Shown: positions 1-9,147 of the stretch, piece by piece
Position numbering within the stretch: position 1 is the stretch's first letter
How the letters are laid out: each line of letters starts with the position of its first letter
Origin: Blautia hydrogenotrophica DSM 10507
GTDB taxonomy: Bacteria > Bacillota > Clostridia > Lachnospirales > Lachnospiraceae
Reading direction: 5' to 3'
Assembly (NCBI RefSeq): GCF_034356035.1
Contig: NZ_CP136423.1
Span: 1,054,001 to 1,118,000, forward strand
Length of the DNA: 64,000 nucleotides
Translations under genes and position numbers: made by a program
Notes under the pieces: model-generated
The model's database searches: none
Told to the model about the DNA's origin: nothing
The model's input: the letters and a program-made list of their open reading frames with translations, nothing else

Positions 1-272
1 CCATCAGAGACAAAACCAGTCAGAGACGGGCGGGCGCCAATACCTCCGAGTCTACCGATAATTCCCAGTGTGGGAGCGGAACCACCATTCGTTTTTCCTT
101 CAGAACCCGCAATCAGAATTTTGATGCAATCGGTGTCGCCGAGTTCTCCTGTGACAGTCTTCACAGAGACTTCCGTAGCTCCTCTTTGTTTTAAAAGCTC
201 AGTGATTTCTTTTCCGTTTGCCTGAGGCTTATCCATTAATTCAAAGATTTCTAAGATTTGTTTTAATACCAT
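1..272 (-). CDS. DUF1177 family protein, partial (C-terminus outside window)
   Basis: The gene reads leftward from an ATG at 272, preceded by a strong AAAGGAGG site, and runs off the left edge with about 90 residues visible. The residues begin MVLKQILEIFELMD and continue through GGSAPTLGIIGRLGGIGARP, which I recognise as the conserved N-terminal part of DUF1177. The biochemical role of that family is not known to me. Its members tend to lie beside peptide or amino-acid transport and M20 peptidase genes, as here, where a dipeptide ABC operon diverges from it. No signal peptide or membrane segment is seen in the visible part. Assignment is from remembered family sequence. Confidence 0.8.
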   Translation of the reverse strand, partial: MVLKQILEIFELMDKPQANGKEITELLKQRGATEVSVKTVTGELGDTDCIKILIAGSEGKTNGGSAPTLGIIGRLGGIGARPSLTGFVSD

Positions 273-479
273 ATTCTCCTCCTTTGACAGTGCGGGAATC
301 GCCTTCTGTCATTAACGTATAGATTAAGTATAGAAATCAAATAATAATTTGGTGAAATTACTATTTAATATCAACCTAAGTTTACAATAGTGCGGAAAAA
401 AGTCAATATATTTTTGGATTATAAGGGAGAGAAATTTAACATTTTTTTGTGAATGCTTTGTCGATTTAAACAGAAAGAC

Positions 480-508
480 TTGATTTTTGAAAGCATTACA
501 TGTATAAT
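480..508 (+). promoter_or_regulatory. Candidate sigma-A promoter of the peptide ABC operon
   Basis: TTGATT at 480-485 and TATAAT at 503-508 are separated by 17 bases and lie about 80 bases ahead of the binding-protein start. The rest of the 317-base divergent gap (273-589) is A/T-rich. I see no clear operator in it and no riboswitch. Confidence 0.65.
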
Positions 509-589
509 TTTATTAGAAATTCGCACAATTTTTCTTAAGAAATGAAGAAAAAGGGCGGATTGAATGAAAAATATTCAGGAGGAAGTTGT

Positions 590-2248
590 ATGAAAAGGAG
601 ACTAATTGCTTTGCTTTTAGCTGGAGCTATGGTAGCTACAGCACTGGTTGGATGTGGAAGCAAGAGCGATGACTCTGCCTCGGAAGACCAGAGTTCGGCT
701 TCGACCGAGGAGTCAGCAGGAGAAACCACGAAGATCGTGAACAAAGAGGCTACCATTGAGGTACCGGACGAAGTCACAAAGGGTGGAGAACTGAAGATCG
801 CTCTCACCTCTTCTCCCAAAAACCTAGATCCAGTAAAGTACACAGGAACCTACGAGTCTCAGATTATCTATCAGGTCTGTGACACAGTAGTAACCTATGA
901 CAAAGAACTGGAAGAGATTCTCCCATCGCTGGCTACGGATTGGACGATCAGTGACGATGGAATGGAGTATACCTTCACGATTCGTGACGACGTGTATTTT
1001 CAGCCGGGAGAATATCAGGACGGAAGATTGATGACTGCGGAGGATGTAGCTTATAGTATGAACCGTTCCGCGCAGGAGTCAGCGATGAACCGTTTGGATA
1101 TGTTAGATCATGCGGAGGCCATTGATGCTACTCACGTAAAGGCGACTTTGAAGGCGCCGAGCGCCGTGTTCCTGACCGCTCTGACAAATTCAGGAAATGC
1201 GATTGTGCCGAAAGAAGAAGTAGAGGGATGGGGAGACGAATTCGGAAACCATCTGGTTGGAACTGGCCCTTATGCGATGGAAAAATTCGAGCTGGATCAG
1301 CAGACAGTGCTGAAAAAGAATGATAAATATTTCTTGGGAGAGCCAAACCTGGACACTGTAGTGTTTAAGGTAATTACAGATCCGAACCAGGAAGTAAATG
1401 CCCTAAGAACAGGGGACATTGACATTGCGACACAGCTGACCGGAGAGACTGTAAAATTGGTGGCAGAGGATGAGACAGTAAATCTTCTTCAGAAACCGGG
1501 AATTCAGATTAGCTATGCTTATTTTAACATGAAAGAAGGTCCTACAGCGGATCCGAAGGTGAGAGAAGCCCTGATTAAGGCAGTTGATTATTCCGAGCTG
1601 GCATCGGGAGTGTTCCAGTACGGCGAGGGCGAGGAAGCTTGTCTGCCGCTGCCGAAGGTTTCCTGGGGATATGATGAAGCTGTAGAAGCTGATGTTCCAT
1701 CTTACGATCCAGAAGGAGCAAAGGCACTTTTGGAAGAAGCAGGATATGGAGATGGATTTACTCTGGAGATGTACATCACCAACGAAACTTTCCGCCAGAA
1801 AGCAGCGACAATTCTTCAGTCTTATTGGCAGCAGATCGGTGTGACGCTGAATATCAATACCGTAGAGTGGGGTACTTTCAGTGAGACCTGTTCTACAGGA
1901 AAGGCCGACGTGTTTGCGATGGCGTGGTCCTGGTATCCAGACCCATATTTCTTCTTTGACAAGATGTTTGCGACATCTGCAATCGGAACTCTGGGCAATG
2001 GACAGTGCTATAGCAATGAGGAAGTAGATCAGCTCCTGGCAGATGCCTTGGTTGAGACAGATCAGGAGAAGCGTGCAGAGATCTATAAGAAGGCTCTGAA
2101 GCTGATCACAGATGATGATCCTGGTATCTTCTATGGAAATCCAATGGAGTGCTTGGGAATCAATCCTAAGGTTCAGGATTTCCATCAGCGTTCTGATGGT
2201 ACTATCCATCTGTTTACTGAAGAAGAGAATGTCTGGGTGGTTCAGTAG
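590..2248 (+). CDS. Peptide-binding lipoprotein of a dipeptide/oligopeptide ABC transporter (family 5)
   Basis: Extracellular substrate-binding lipoprotein of 552 residues, family SBP_bac_5 (DppA/OppA type), which captures short peptides for the permease that follows. The N-terminus is MKRR, a hydrophobic stretch, then lipobox LVGC with the lipidated Cys at residue 22, followed by a Ser/Asp/Glu-rich linker. The start at 590 is chosen because AGGAGG precedes it and the signal peptide begins there; an in-frame ATG at 542 would add 16 unneeded residues. It is first in a binding protein, permease, permease, ATPase, ATPase order. A stem-loop separates it from the permease genes. The family also contains nickel, heme and opine binders, so peptide specificity is inferred from the downstream peptidase. 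Confidence 0.9.
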   Translation: MKRRLIALLLAGAMVATALVGCGSKSDDSASEDQSSASTEESAGETTKIVNKEATIEVPDEVTKGGELKIALTSSPKNLDPVKYTGTYESQIIYQVCDTVVTYDKELEEILPSLATDWTISDDGMEYTFTIRDDVYFQPGEYQDGRLMTAEDVAYSMNRSAQESAMNRLDMLDHAEAIDATHVKATLKAPSAVFLTALTNSGNAIVPKEEVEGWGDEFGNHLVGTGPYAMEKFELDQQTVLKKNDKYFLGEPNLDTVVFKVITDPNQEVNALRTGDIDIATQLTGETVKLVAEDETVNLLQKPGIQISYAYFNMKEGPTADPKVREALIKAVDYSELASGVFQYGEGEEACLPLPKVSWGYDEAVEADVPSYDPEGAKALLEEAGYGDGFTLEMYITNETFRQKAATILQSYWQQIGVTLNINTVEWGTFSETCSTGKADVFAMAWSWYPDPYFFFDKMFATSAIGTLGNGQCYSNEEVDQLLADALVETDQEKRAEIYKKALKLITDDDPGIFYGNPMECLGINPKVQDFHQRSDGTIHLFTEEENVWVVQ

Positions 2249-2302
2249 TAATAATTGAAAAGACGGCCTAATAACAATGGCTGATGAATCAAAATATCGT
2301 CA

Positions 2303-2336
2303 GAAAGGCGGACGTAGTTTGCTACGTCTGCCTTTC
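2303..2336 (+). other. Intercistronic stem-loop after the binding-protein gene
   Basis: Fifteen uninterrupted pairs (one G-U) between 2303-2317 and 2322-2336 close a four-base TTTG loop. No T-run follows, so it is not a classic terminator. Such hairpins between a binding-protein gene and its permeases commonly stabilise the upstream mRNA end and raise binding-protein levels; that role is inferred here. Confidence 0.7.
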
Positions 2337-2417
2337 AGATGTTAGAGTATGTGAGGCAAGTCCTGCATTACTGGAATCCTGAGATTCCGAAAATAAGGAA
2401 ATGGTGGTGAAAAAACC

Positions 2418-3380
2418 GTGTTAAAAACTATTTTGAAAAGAATCTTGCAAAGCATTCCCACCTTGTTGATTGTTATAACGTTCACTTTTATTCTAACACG
2501 AATGATTCCTGGTAATCCAGCGCTCACAATGTTGGGACCGCAGGCGCCGAAGGAATCTGTTGAGCAGCTGGAAGAAGAGCTGGGCTTGAACAAAAGCAAG
2601 GGAGAACAGTATGTTATTTATTTGAAACAGATTTTGAAAGGAGATTTCGGCCGATCTTATTCTTATAATAAGACAGTGGTAGAACTGATTAAAGAGAGGA
2701 TTCCGAATACCTTAGTGATCACACTGACCAGTCTTTTGATTGCGTTGGTTCTCGGTATGATCGTTGGTATTGTGTCAGCGGTGAAACAGTATTCCATTTT
2801 GGATTACATATTTATGGTACTAGCTCTGATTGGAGTCTCGATGCCTATTTTCTGGCTGGGTTTGATGCTGGTGCTGGTATTCAGCGTAAATTTAGGATGG
2901 CTTCCTGCAATGGGAATGGGAAGCATGGCTAATGGCGTCTGGGATGTAATCAGTCATATGATTCTGCCGTGTTTCTGTCTCTCCACAATTCCGATGGCAA
3001 CATTTGCCAGAATTACCCGTTCTAGTATGCTGGAAGTAGTGAACAATGATGCGGTAAAAGCTCTGCGCGCAAGAGGTTTGAGAGAGGGCGTTGTAATTTG
3101 GAAACACGCGTTAAAGAATGCACTTCCTCCTATTGTCACTGTGTTGGGATTACAGTTGGCCTCCGCCTTCACCGGAGCGATTTTGACAGAGAGTATCTTC
3201 TCATGGCCAGGTATGGGTACCCTGATCGTGAGTGCCATAGATAACCGAGATTATGCCTTGATACAGGGAGTGGTTTTGTTTACTGCGGTTGTGTTTGTCG
3301 TAATCAACCTGATCGTAGACATTGTCTATACGATTATTAATCCGAAAGTAAGTTATGAGAGTGGGAAAGGAGGGAATTAA
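2418..3380 (+). CDS. Dipeptide/oligopeptide ABC transporter permease (DppB-like)
   Basis: Inner-membrane permease of 320 residues with about six transmembrane helices; the first spans roughly residues 9-29 and is followed by an external loop containing MIPGNPA, typical of DppB/OppB. The cytoplasmic coupling (EAA) loop lies near ALRARGLREG and KNALPP. The start is a GTG at 2418 with GGTGGTG upstream; no better ATG is in frame. It ends at 3380 and the second permease starts at the next base, implying translational coupling. It pairs with the downstream DppC-like subunit to form the peptide channel. Confidence 0.9.
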   Translation: MLKTILKRILQSIPTLLIVITFTFILTRMIPGNPALTMLGPQAPKESVEQLEEELGLNKSKGEQYVIYLKQILKGDFGRSYSYNKTVVELIKERIPNTLVITLTSLLIALVLGMIVGIVSAVKQYSILDYIFMVLALIGVSMPIFWLGLMLVLVFSVNLGWLPAMGMGSMANGVWDVISHMILPCFCLSTIPMATFARITRSSMLEVVNNDAVKALRARGLREGVVIWKHALKNALPPIVTVLGLQLASAFTGAILTESIFSWPGMGTLIVSAIDNRDYALIQGVVLFTAVVFVVINLIVDIVYTIINPKVSYESGKGGN

Positions 3381-4298
3381 ATGGCAGGCAAGAAAAATAT
3401 GACAGCGAATACAGCCGTTCTCGGAGCTGAGGCCCATTCACAGTTAATCAAAAGAGAACGTAAGGCGAACAACGTCTGGAACAAGCTGAGAAGAAATAAG
3501 ACTGCGATGATTGGTCTTGTCATAGTGGTATTTATGATTATCATTGCCATTTTTGCCCCTCTGATCGCGACTCACGATCCCAACGCAATTAAGCCGTCAG
3601 AAACTTATTTGGGATTGGGCGAGAACGGGCATATTTTTGGCACAGATGAATTTGGACGGGATTTATTTTCACGAGTAGTTTACGGAGCTAGAATCTCACT
3701 GATTGCAGCTATAGGAGGTACGATTGTAGGTGCAATTATTGGTATCATTTTAGGACTGATCGCCGGTTATCTGGGCGGTGCGGCAGATGCAGTCATCATG
3801 CGTCTCATGGATGGAATGCTGGCATTTCCTTTTGTGCTGCTGGCCATTATCTTGATGACAATTCTAGGTTCCGGTCTACAAAATGTAATTTTGGCAATTG
3901 GGATTGGAAACGTTCCAAGTTTTGCACGAGTCGTTCGAGGACAGGTACATATTGTCAAGAACGAAGAGTACTGCAATGCGGGAAGAGTAATAGGTGTGTC
4001 CAATGTGAGGATGCTGCTGCGTCATATCCTTCCGAATACGATTTCTCCGATTATTGTATATGCGACCTTAAATGTGGCGGGTGCGATTATTTCAGAGGCA
4101 ACTTTGAGTTTCCTAGGCCTAGGAATTTCTCAGCCTACGGCTTCCTGGGGAAACATCCTGCGTGCGGGAAAAGACTGTCTGAATACAGCGCCGCATATTG
4201 CGACTATTTCAGGTATTTTCATCCTTGTGACAGTGCTTGGATTCAATCTTCTCGGAGATGGTGTCCGTGACGTGCTAGACCCGAAAATGAAAAAATAG
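3381..4298 (+). CDS. Dipeptide/oligopeptide ABC transporter permease (DppC-like)
   Basis: Second permease of the importer, 305 residues. It has a cytoplasmic N-terminus of about 45 residues, a first membrane helix near residues 48-68 (TAMIGLVIV), and the BPD_transp_1 core with EEYCNAGRVIGVSN and HILPN at the coupling loop. The N-terminal RNKTAMIG region matches the OppC_N pattern. The start ATG at 3381 follows AAAGGAGGG and directly abuts the previous stop. It forms a heterodimer with the DppB-like subunit. Confidence 0.9.
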   Translation: MAGKKNMTANTAVLGAEAHSQLIKRERKANNVWNKLRRNKTAMIGLVIVVFMIIIAIFAPLIATHDPNAIKPSETYLGLGENGHIFGTDEFGRDLFSRVVYGARISLIAAIGGTIVGAIIGIILGLIAGYLGGAADAVIMRLMDGMLAFPFVLLAIILMTILGSGLQNVILAIGIGNVPSFARVVRGQVHIVKNEEYCNAGRVIGVSNVRMLLRHILPNTISPIIVYATLNVAGAIISEATLSFLGLGISQPTASWGNILRAGKDCLNTAPHIATISGIFILVTVLGFNLLGDGVRDVLDPKMKK

Positions 4299-4319
4299 AA
4301 GAAAAGTGAGGACGAAAAT

Positions 4320-5333
4320 ATGAGCGAAAATTTGCTTACGGTAAAAGATTTAAAGACGTATTTTTTCACAGCTAGCGGGGTCTCAAAAGCAGTTGACGGT
4401 GTCAGCTTTACCTTAAAAAAAGGTGAGACTATGGGCATCGTAGGTGAGTCTGGATCTGGAAAAAGTGTGACCGCCTCATCGATTATTCGTCTTCTTCCTC
4501 CGAAGATTGGAAAGATTGTGGGAGGACAGATAGACTTCGAGGGAAAGGATATTATTCAGCTGAATAAAAGAGATCTTTTAAACTTCCGTGGAAAAGACAT
4601 AGCGGTCATTTTTCAGGACCCCATGACGTCTTTAGATCCAGTGTTTAAAATTGGAAATCAGATGGTGGAGATGATCTGTGCTCATCAAGATATGTCAAAA
4701 GCAGATGCCAGGAAAGTGGCAATCGAGGCATTGAAGAAGGTGGGAATTCCGCAGCCGGAAAAACGTATGGAATCCTATCCTTATGAGCTGTCCGGAGGTA
4801 TGTGTCAGCGTGTTATCATTGCGATGGCAGTCTGCTGTAAACCTAAGATGATCATTGCGGATGAGCCGACGACAGCACTGGATGTAACGGTGCAAGCTCA
4901 GGTGCTGGAACTCCTTCAGGAGCTTCAGGATGAGATGGATACTTCTATTTTGTTGATTACACATAATCTGGGAGTTGTGTGGAAAATGTGCGACACGGTT
5001 ATGGTGTTGTACGCAGGAAAGACTGTAGAGTATGCAGATACGAAAACGCTGTATGCAAAACCTCTGCATCCTTATACCTGGGGATTGCTGGATTCTATTC
5101 CAAAACTCAGCGATAAGGTAAAAGGAGAGCTAAAAGCGATACCGGGTGTTCCGCCGGATCTACGTCTGACTGGGAAGTGCTGCAATTTTTATAATCGTTG
5201 TCCCTATGCCCAGGAAATCTGCGGGAAGGAAGTTCCGGAGCTCAAAGAGTTGGAGCCAGGACATTTTGTGGCTTGTCATAGACAAAACGGAGAGCAGAAT
5301 TTGGTGAGAGGAGAGGTGAACCCAAATGAGTGA
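4320..5333 (+). CDS. Peptide ABC transporter ATPase (DppD-like)
   Basis: Nucleotide-binding subunit of 337 residues. Walker A GESGSGKS is at residues 42-49, the ABC signature is LSGGMCQRV and Walker B is IIADEPTTALD. The C-terminal oligopeptide/dipeptide extension contains four spaced cysteines (CCNFYNRC, EIC, VAC). Some DppD-type proteins carry a 4Fe-4S cluster on cysteines in this region, so a cluster is possible but not shown. It overlaps the next ATPase gene by 14 bases, so the two are coupled. Confidence 0.92.
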   Translation: MSENLLTVKDLKTYFFTASGVSKAVDGVSFTLKKGETMGIVGESGSGKSVTASSIIRLLPPKIGKIVGGQIDFEGKDIIQLNKRDLLNFRGKDIAVIFQDPMTSLDPVFKIGNQMVEMICAHQDMSKADARKVAIEALKKVGIPQPEKRMESYPYELSGGMCQRVIIAMAVCCKPKMIIADEPTTALDVTVQAQVLELLQELQDEMDTSILLITHNLGVVWKMCDTVMVLYAGKTVEYADTKTLYAKPLHPYTWGLLDSIPKLSDKVKGELKAIPGVPPDLRLTGKCCNFYNRCPYAQEICGKEVPELKELEPGHFVACHRQNGEQNLVRGEVNPNE

Positions 5334-6309
5334 AAAGAAAGTAATGCTGAAAGTCAGAAATCTCACCAAGGAATTTAAAATTCGAGGCAAGAAGCTGGGG
5401 GAAAAACCTCAGATTCTCCATGCCTTGACAGGCGTTTCGGTAGACATTTATGAGGGAGAGACTCTGGGAGTGATCGGGGAGTCCGGCTGTGGAAAGTCTA
5501 CGTTTGGAAAATGTCTCGTGCAACTGCACAAAGCGACGGCAGGTACTGTGGAATACGAGGGAAAAAACATTTTCGATTTGAAAAACGAAGAGCTGAAAAA
5601 GTTGAAAAGCGATATTCAGATGGTTTTTCAGGACCCATTTTCATCTCTGGATCCGAGAATGACAGCGGGGAAACTGGTGGAAGAACCCATGATTGTTCAC
5701 AAAATTATCGCGGATAAAAAGGCCAGGAGCCAAAAAGCCTTGGAGCTTCTTCAGACCGTCGGTCTGGATGTACAGCATGTGCACCGCTATCCCCATGAGT
5801 TTTCAGGAGGTCAGCGGCAGCGTATCAATATTGCGAGGGCACTTTCTCTGACTCCCAAGCTGATTGTCTGTGATGAGCCGGTGTCTGCTTTGGATGTGTC
5901 GATTCAGGCGCAGGTACTGAATCTTTTTAACCGTCTGCAGGAAGAGTACCATTTGACCTATGTGTTTATTTCCCATGATTTGAGCGTGATTAAGCATATC
6001 AGTGACAGGATCGCGATTATGTATCTGGGACGTATTGTAGAACTCTGTGACGCGGACAGCATCTATGAGAATCCGCTTCACCCCTATACAAAGGCGCTTC
6101 TCTCAGCAATTCCCCAGGAATCTCCGTTTGAGAAAAAAGAGAGAATTGTGCTGACGGGTGAGATTCCCAGTCCGATCGGAGATCAGATAGGATGTCCGTT
6201 GGCAAAGCGGTGTCCGAATTGTACAGAACGCTGTATGAAGGATATTCCAAAACTAAAAGAAGTGTCGAAGGGACACCAGGTAGCGTGCTTCCTGTATGAA
6301 AACAATTAG
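5326..6309 (+). CDS. Peptide ABC transporter ATPase (DppF/OppF-like)
   Basis: Second nucleotide-binding subunit, 327 residues. Walker A GESGCGKS, signature FSGGQRQR, Walker B IVCDEPVSALDVS and switch His in FISHDLS are all visible. The C-terminal extension again carries spaced cysteines (GCPLAKRCPNC, RC, AC). It begins inside the end of the preceding ATPase gene. The pair energises peptide import through the two upstream permeases. Confidence 0.92.
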   Translation: MSEKKVMLKVRNLTKEFKIRGKKLGEKPQILHALTGVSVDIYEGETLGVIGESGCGKSTFGKCLVQLHKATAGTVEYEGKNIFDLKNEELKKLKSDIQMVFQDPFSSLDPRMTAGKLVEEPMIVHKIIADKKARSQKALELLQTVGLDVQHVHRYPHEFSGGQRQRINIARALSLTPKLIVCDEPVSALDVSIQAQVLNLFNRLQEEYHLTYVFISHDLSVIKHISDRIAIMYLGRIVELCDADSIYENPLHPYTKALLSAIPQESPFEKKERIVLTGEIPSPIGDQIGCPLAKRCPNCTERCMKDIPKLKEVSKGHQVACFLYENN

Positions 6310-6326
6310 AGAGGAGAAGACAGGTA

Positions 6327-7586
6327 ATGAGTTGTACAACTAGAAATGAAGTGCTAGAACTGGCGAAAAGTAAACTGGATGACCTCGTTCAGCTTACTTC
6401 CGATTTGATTAAGATTCCTAGCGAGAATCCCATCGGGACGCAAAGAGATGTGGTGGATTTTGTGAAAAAATATCTCTCTGAGGCAGGTATTGCTTGTGAA
6501 GAAGTAGGCTGTAACCCGGAGCATCCTTGTGTTGTGGCAAAAATCGGCAAGGAAGAGGGGTTCAGTGTGATCTTGAATGGTCATGTGGATGTAGTTCCGG
6601 CTGGAGATCGCAATCAGTGGGATTTTGACCCGTTTTCCGGAGAGATTACGGACAAATGCATCCTGGGAAGAGGAACTTCTGACATGAAGGCAGGAGTGGC
6701 AGGAATTCTGTTTGCGATGAAGACTCTAGTAGAAGCAGGTGTCGAATTAAACGGAAATATCCGTTTGCATATCGTATCTGATGAAGAAAGCGGCGGGGAG
6801 TATGGAACCCAGTGGTTGTGTGCGAATGGCTATGCGGAGAATGCGGACGCCTGCCTGGTTGCGGAGCCTACGTCTCACAAGACTATTGAGATCGGCCAGA
6901 AGGGTAAGATCGACTTGATTCTGAAGTCCTACGGAAAATCTGCTCACGGAAGCCTTGCAGGATATAGAGGAGAGAATGCGATCCTAAAACTGGGTAAGGT
7001 TCTGGAACATGTAGATATGCTGCGGGAGATTGAAGGAAAATATGGTGAGAATCAGAAGCAGGCATTAATCAACTCTAAAATTATTGCAGGAGAGAAAAAC
7101 GGAGCGGGCACAGGGGATGTGATCGATCATGTATCCGCCAATGTGGGAATCATCAAAGGGGGAACCAGACCGAATATGGTTCCGGATTACTGTGAGGCGA
7201 TTGTAGATCTGCGTCTTCCTATCGGTGTGACGATTGAAGAGGTGGAAGAGCGCATCAAAGCGATGATTGCCAAGAGTGGCGTAGAAGGCGTTGAGTATGA
7301 ACTGGGCTGCCAGATGCTCGGAAACTATACAGAGATTGATGCGCCAATCGTGGAGGCAATCAAAAAATATGCAGAAGAGCTATGGCAGGAAGAGGTTCTC
7401 CCTGCTTATCAGTGGGCGTCCAGTGATGCCAGGGATTACCGACAGAAAGGTATTCCAACGATTCAGTTTGGACCGTCGAACACGGTGGGAATTCACTCTT
7501 ATAACGAGACGGTGGACATTGAGGATGTTCAGAAAGCAGGCTTGATTTATATTCTTTCTCTGTGTGACTTGATGGGAATTGATTGA
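6327..7586 (+). CDS. M20 family metallopeptidase (ArgE/DapE/CPG2 type)
   Basis: Cytoplasmic zinc-dependent peptidase or deacylase of 419 residues. Visible metal-site motifs are NGHVDVVPAG, GRGTSDMKAG with the bridging Asp, and DEESGGEYG with catalytic and metal Glu residues. A dimerisation lid domain follows (KSAHGSLAG onward). GAGAGGAG lies upstream of the ATG. As last gene of the peptide ABC operon it probably hydrolyses imported di- or tripeptides or N-acyl amino acids. Family membership is clear; the exact substrate cannot be read from sequence. Confidence 0.88.
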   Translation: MSCTTRNEVLELAKSKLDDLVQLTSDLIKIPSENPIGTQRDVVDFVKKYLSEAGIACEEVGCNPEHPCVVAKIGKEEGFSVILNGHVDVVPAGDRNQWDFDPFSGEITDKCILGRGTSDMKAGVAGILFAMKTLVEAGVELNGNIRLHIVSDEESGGEYGTQWLCANGYAENADACLVAEPTSHKTIEIGQKGKIDLILKSYGKSAHGSLAGYRGENAILKLGKVLEHVDMLREIEGKYGENQKQALINSKIIAGEKNGAGTGDVIDHVSANVGIIKGGTRPNMVPDYCEAIVDLRLPIGVTIEEVEERIKAMIAKSGVEGVEYELGCQMLGNYTEIDAPIVEAIKKYAEELWQEEVLPAYQWASSDARDYRQKGIPTIQFGPSNTVGIHSYNETVDIEDVQKAGLIYILSLCDLMGID

Positions 7587-7688
7587 AGAGTTTGACGAAT
7601 TAAGAAATATTGCACATTTGTCGGTGCTGAATAGCAGATGACGAGGTGGAGAGAACCATTGAGAACATTGCATCAGTGCACAGATGCG

Positions 7689-7729
7689 AAAGGCAGCTTT
7701 GGAGACGAAGATCTGAAGCTGCCTTTTTT
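7689..7729 (+). terminator. Rho-independent terminator of the peptide ABC operon
   Basis: AAAGGCAGCTT at 7689-7699 pairs with AAGCTGCCTTT at 7716-7726, followed by a T-run. It closes the operon that starts at 590. Confidence 0.9.
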
Positions 7730-7786
7730 CTGTTATAGGAAAGAGACATCTATATTTAACTGGTCAAAGTGTGAAAAAGTAATTAC

Positions 7787-7815
7787 TTGACATTAATTGG
7801 AATTCTCACTATCAT
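7787..7815 (+). promoter_or_regulatory. Promoter of the GntR-family regulator
   Basis: TTGACA at 7787-7792 and TATCAT at 7810-7815 are 17 bases apart, giving a leader of about 155 bases before the regulator. A half-site TAGACAA lies at 7837-7843, just past the start region, and matches one arm of the palindromes at 9148 and 12507. The rest of 7816-7975 shows nothing further that I can name. Confidence 0.7.
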
Positions 7816-7975
7816 AACATTATAAATACACAGAATTAGACAAAAGAAGACTTAGGGAGGTTTTTCAGATTTGAGAGGTATGTATAGATGAGACATATGT
7901 GTAATGGGTGGAAGAGTCATGGGGTGGAAAAGAAAAAAGTCAGAGGGAGTGCAGGTGATGAAAGGGGGGAAAAGA

Positions 7976-8662
7976 ATGGGCAATTTAATGGATATTGGGA
8001 AAATACCATCTCTGAAAAGGCTGGTTTATGACAATTTGAAAGAGAGAATTATAAGTGGAGAATTAAAGCCGGGAACTAGGTTGAGAGAAGAGGATTTGTC
8101 TGTGGAAATGAATATCAGCCGGGCGCCGATACGTGAAGCTTTTAATATGTTGGAAAGGGACGGCTTTACGGTAATTGTTCCAAGAAAAGGAGCGGTTGTG
8201 GCGGAGGCGACAGAGGAAGAACGGGATTATATCTGGGAGATGCGCGCAATTTTGGAGCCATATGCCGCAGTAAAATCCATGTCGTTGATTTCTGACGAGA
8301 AAATTGCAAAGCTAGAAAATGATTTAAAAAAAGTCTTGGAAAATCCAGATGATCTTAAATTGTACATGGATTCAGATATAGAACTACATGAAATGCTCTT
8401 CCAGAATCTGGAAAATCATTTTATGAAAGATACGCTGGAGAATATGAGAGCGCATTCTTTGAGAATGCGTTGGGCTGTGGAAAACAGACATCCTGGAATA
8501 CGCTCGGATATCGAGTTTGAGTCGACGAAAGAACATTTACAGATTTTGGACGCTTTAAAACGAAAGGACGAAAAAGCTGTCTATCAGACGGTTTATGACC
8601 ATCTGATAAATAGCAGGGAACGAATTTTTCCCTCTGCAGGTCAAAATTTAAAGAAGGAATGA
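7976..8662 (+). CDS. GntR-family transcriptional regulator, FCD subfamily
   Basis: DNA-binding regulator of 228 residues. The N-terminal winged helix-turn-helix (about residues 12-75) includes LKERIISGELKPG, LREEDLS, and the recognition-helix part ISRAPIREAFNMLE. The C-terminal all-helical FCD ligand domain contains the Asp/His ligand pattern DSDIELHEML and later KEHLQI. I chose ATG 7976 because GGGGGG stands just ahead and the domain starts soon after; an in-frame ATG at 7904 would add 24 basic residues. FCD regulators usually sense organic acids or amino-acid derivatives and control adjacent catabolic genes. The two palindromes downstream are candidate targets. Confidence 0.88.
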   Translation: MGNLMDIGKIPSLKRLVYDNLKERIISGELKPGTRLREEDLSVEMNISRAPIREAFNMLERDGFTVIVPRKGAVVAEATEEERDYIWEMRAILEPYAAVKSMSLISDEKIAKLENDLKKVLENPDDLKLYMDSDIELHEMLFQNLENHFMKDTLENMRAHSLRMRWAVENRHPGIRSDIEFESTKEHLQILDALKRKDEKAVYQTVYDHLINSRERIFPSAGQNLKKE

Positions 8663-8769
8663 CAGAGAATAAATTAGATCAAGTGGTAATCAGTCGATTT
8701 AAGAGAAATAAAACAATTAAAAAATGTGTGTGAGAGATTAAGAAGGAATCTTTTACACACGTTTTTTAT

Positions 8770-8930
8770 GTTATAGAAAAGACTTTGTCACGCTGAAACG
8801 TGAAAGCCTTTTCCTATAACATAAACGCTCCGCTAAGGATGCGCACGCCGCAAGAAGGTAGTGCACCGCAAGGCGGTGTTGCGGCGGCGCGCAAAGTGGG
8901 ACTGCGCCCCTCAAAGATTGAGGGGATGGG
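8770..8930. repeat. Dispersed modular hairpin repeat, full-length copy
   Basis: A first hairpin pairs GTTATAG at 8770 with CTATAAC ending at 8820 around an interior TTGTCACGCTGAAACGTG. Then come GCTCCGCTAAGGATGCGCA, a second hairpin GCCGCAA with TTGCGGC, and a third CCCCTCAAAGATTGAGGGG. The same modules recur at 30624, 43984, 51484, 40861 and 26122. The gap 8663-9220 otherwise holds only the promoter and operator listed separately. Confidence 0.75.
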
Positions 8931-9033
8931 AAAATGAGAGTTTGAGACGTTAAAGCATAAAAAATTATTAACGAAAATATTTTTTAAATTTCGGTCAAAA
9001 CTCACAAAGATAAAAGACAAATGCAGAAATGAA

Positions 9034-9062
9034 TTGACATTATAAAATACATTGCATATAAT
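9034..9062 (+). promoter_or_regulatory. Strong promoter for the amino-acid catabolic operon
   Basis: TTGACA at 9034-9039 and TATAAT at 9057-9062 are exactly 17 bases apart. This consensus pair is 158 bases before the first gene of the run, leaving a leader that contains the palindrome at 9148. Confidence 0.8.
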
Positions 9063-9147
9063 CAAGACATAATATTTGAATTTTCTGAAATAAATAGGTT
9101 TCTTTTTAAATCTTATCGTAAAGATATGATTATTTTTTAAGTATACA

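Noticed and set aside
376..392. Third operator-like site in the DUF1177/peptide ABC gap
   Set aside because: TTTACAATAGTG shares only a few core bases with the palindromes at 9148 and 12507 and lacks the second arm.
1403..2209. Long minus-strand open frame of 268 codons inside the binding-protein gene
   Set aside because: It is a shadow of the plus-strand gene: Cys, Ser, His and Ile content is unlike a protein, and no ribosome binding site or homology is seen.
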